Source: Epiperipatus broadwayi (Eukaryota; Onychophora; Udeonychophora; Euonychophora; Peripatidae). Taken from it: DNA of 64,000 bases. Both the position numbers and the translations under genes were made by a program. Shown in pieces: positions 62,401 to 64,000 of the stretch. Where the stretch lies: NCBI GenBank assembly GCA_028023455.1, contig JAQFVV010006200.1, positions 9,102,521 to 9,166,520 of the forward strand. The letters run 5' to 3'. Position 1 is the stretch's first letter. Every line of letters starts with the position of its first letter. Below the pieces are notes generated by a model. The model made no database searches, was not told the origin of the DNA, and saw nothing but the letters and a program-made list of their open reading frames with translations.

Positions 62401-63462
62401 ACTTACAAATATGTAAAATTAAGAGTGTGCTAATAACTCTAAACAAGCTGTAAATTGTGCATAAAAATATATTATTTTGAATAAAATTAAATATTATAGT
62501 TAAAAAAAGTTTATCTTATATCAATTTTTTTCAAATTTGGAATTTTTTATTAGTCATATTTTATTTTTTTATTTTTTTTTGCGCGAATGTTAACATAATT
62601 TTATGTTGGTGCTTTGCTTTTACGCGACTTATGAAAAATCACAGTCCGTATCTCCCCTTTTTCAAGGTAAGTTACATCTATTTTTGCGCGATTTCGTTTG
62701 CGCGTGTTTTCTGAGGAACCTATCTATCGCGTAAAATGAGACCCAGGTGTATAAAGTTTTTCTTTTTCTGCAAACTCCACAAGTCTATGTCCTCTCTGAT
62801 TTCTATTACCATAACCAAAATTACCTACAGCACTTTCATCTTTCATTTGTTTACCAATTCTAGCATTAAAGTGTCCCAGAACAATTTTAAAATGTTGTTT
62901 ACTCTGATCAAAAGTCTTTTGTATATCCATATAAAAAACCTACTACTTCATCATTATGAGAACTTGTTAGGGCATAAACCTGAATTATCTGCATTTGGTA
63001 CCTGCTATTAAGTTGTATAACTAATCTTGCCACTCTGTCCGATATACCATCAATCTCCACAATGTTGTTCTTAACCACTTTTTATTTATAATGAATCGTA
63101 CTCCATTTGTATTTCCAATATTTGTACCTTTATGGTAGAGTATATATCCACTTTTTAAATCTATTGTCTCCTCACCTTTTCTTCTAACTTCACAAAGTCC
63201 AATTATGTCCCATTTAATATAAGATAGTTCTTCTAATTCTTGCAATCTTTCTTCATTTGAAAGTGATCAGTAGTTGTAAGTATCTAAATAAAAAGTTGTC
63301 ATCAAACGGCAGCCTGGTTCCACAATCGGGATTCTTAGCACCCTCTGCTTTTGGCCACCAACCACTGCCTTGGTTGGTGACTTTACAGCCTCCTAGGAAT
63401 AAGGGCCATGCTTTATTTTGTCTGTCATGATTGTATATATCTATTGGAAAAATATTTATCAT
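59446..63462 (-). pseudogene. RTE polyprotein remnant (endonuclease and reverse transcriptase)
   Basis: Minus-strand pieces are: a leader tract ending CKVTNQGSGWWPKAEGAKNP (63380-63300); EN N-terminus with SYIKWDIIGLCEVRRKGEE (63225-63170); KIVLGHFNARIGKQ (about 62850), where the EN motif is normally GDFN, so the catalytic D is H here; EN C-terminus DYILINRKYIF and TGSGHRLLRHKI (61610-61500; usually SDHR); RT entry ASGNDGIIIDILKAAGEEIN (about 60850); motif A FLDYEKAFDS (about 60480); motif B QNDSISPKLFAAVLQQVF (about 60290); motif C YFADDVIVFA (about 60190); and C-terminus WSWAGHIARRDD (about 59650). There are several frameshifts, so it is not functional. Confidence 0.9.
61674..62751 (+). mobile_element. 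TA-flanked DNA element, copy A3, inserted in RTE copy 1
   Basis: The element (61676-62749, 1074 bp) starts CACCTGGTTCTCTTTTTACG and ends AAAATGAGACCCAGGTG, flanked by TA. Removing it and one TA restores the endonuclease reading frame (codons for LYIMNS), so the TSD is TA. Subterminal tracts rich in CGCG (GCGCGAATG, TACGCGACTT, TGCGCGATTTCG, GCGCGTG) repeat near the right end. It lacks both the hairpin MITE and the TTAA element found in A1. An 82-codon frame at 62061-62309 (GYRELHKLLIKSSSQR) lies in a block conserved in all three copies and may be a transposase remnant; I cannot assign it. Confidence 0.88.
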
Positions 63463-63736
63463 TTACACATAAATTCATTCTGCCTTATCAGGCAACTGAG
63501 AAGAAAGACCATGGTGTTTCTTGATCTTAAACTTACCACGCTGGCTAATGCATATTGGTAAGCAGCCCATCCAAGTTCATATACTATATGAATAATTACA
63601 TAGCAATAACAGCTGCAAGATCGTAAGGAATGGACATTAGGAATTTGCCCTGCTCAATTCCTTTAAGGCCTCCAAGAGGAATCAGAGGGTCTCCTTTCAG
63701 TTAATAGCAAACTCCTTTCTGCAGCCAATTACATAA

Positions 63737-64000
63737 TAAAATTATTTTAATATCAAAAAAGCAAGATTTGAATTTAAATACTGATTTAAATGATATATTT
63801 GTGTGTACATATATATTTATTGCAAAATTATTTGATGGTGATTAATATGCAAATGTTATTTATTGCTTTTATTTTATTTCATTTATTTTTGTATTCTATC
63901 AAATATATTTTAATTAGAAAATTTTCAGGAATTTTATAGATATAAATATTGAAAGTATAATTAGAATTTCCATGTACTTACATAAATAAACTTCAGCTAT
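63737..64000. other. AT-rich non-coding end of window
   Basis: I see nothing that can be supported in this stretch. Confidence 0.4.

Larger units (their letters stand above)
59433..63736 (-). mobile_element. Full-length RTE-type LINE (copy 1) with 10-bp TSD, split by A3
   Basis: The element runs on the minus strand from 63726 (5') to 59443 (3'), flanked by AATTACATAA at 59433-59442 and 63727-63736. Subtracting A3 and its TA leaves about 3.2 kb, the normal length of an RTE. The 5' 270 bp is less AT-rich and non-coding, as for an RTE leader. It has apurinic endonuclease, reverse transcriptase and short C-terminal region in the usual order. It is dead because of frameshifts and the A3 insertion, yet well preserved, so it is the youngest RTE copy here. 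Confidence 0.9.

Overview
The window is very AT-rich animal DNA (roughly three quarters A+T by eye) with a spliceosomal intron, a BTB/zinc-finger gene and dense transposable elements. The mix of elements (RTE-type LINE, Penelope-like element, hAT of the GTF2IRD2-like type, TA- and TTAA-targeting DNA elements, tRNA-derived SINE) suggests an invertebrate, most likely a protostome. The sequence alone does not allow a closer placement.

Only one host gene is well supported. It lies on the + strand: a BTB exon (CDS 35642-36034), a 10.3-kb intron, and a 6.16-kb terminal exon (46331-52489) encoding a second BTB domain followed by about 32 finger-like C2H2 units. The predicted protein is 2183 residues. 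Any 5' leader exons lie further left; two weak candidates are at 10535-10643 and around 30480-30680. The splice at the intron is phase 0 on both sides.

The rest is mostly repeats, and several can be resolved to the base by target-site duplications (TSDs) or by comparison with unoccupied copies. From left to right: a tRNA-derived SINE (1042-1150); an RTE 3' fragment (2560-3200); a tandem duplication (3835-4640); a zf-RVT LINE remnant (6525-6890); a Penelope-like element with long inverted arms and hammerhead-like motifs (15238-18489), itself carrying a small foldback element; a LINE reverse-transcriptase gene split by a 5.1-kb hAT transposon (18808-23938), which holds a foldback element and a TIR element; a related TIR element (26688-28127); a second SINE (29822-29922); a TA-flanked element (30995-33823) split by a TTAA-flanked element; and a composite inverted/direct repeat (34240-35076).

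Inside the intron lies an antisense RTE copy (37872-41480) split by a second TA-flanked element, then an odd homopolymer block (41665-41947). Right of the gene lies a full-length antisense RTE copy with a 10-bp TSD (59443-63726) split by a third TA-flanked element.

The most interesting points are the tandem-BTB, ~32-finger protein, the four-level nest at 18690-24400, the hammerhead-like pair in the Penelope-like inverted arms, and a foldback family with 14-bp TSDs found at two loci. I saw no virus, CRISPR, rRNA or functional tRNA gene.
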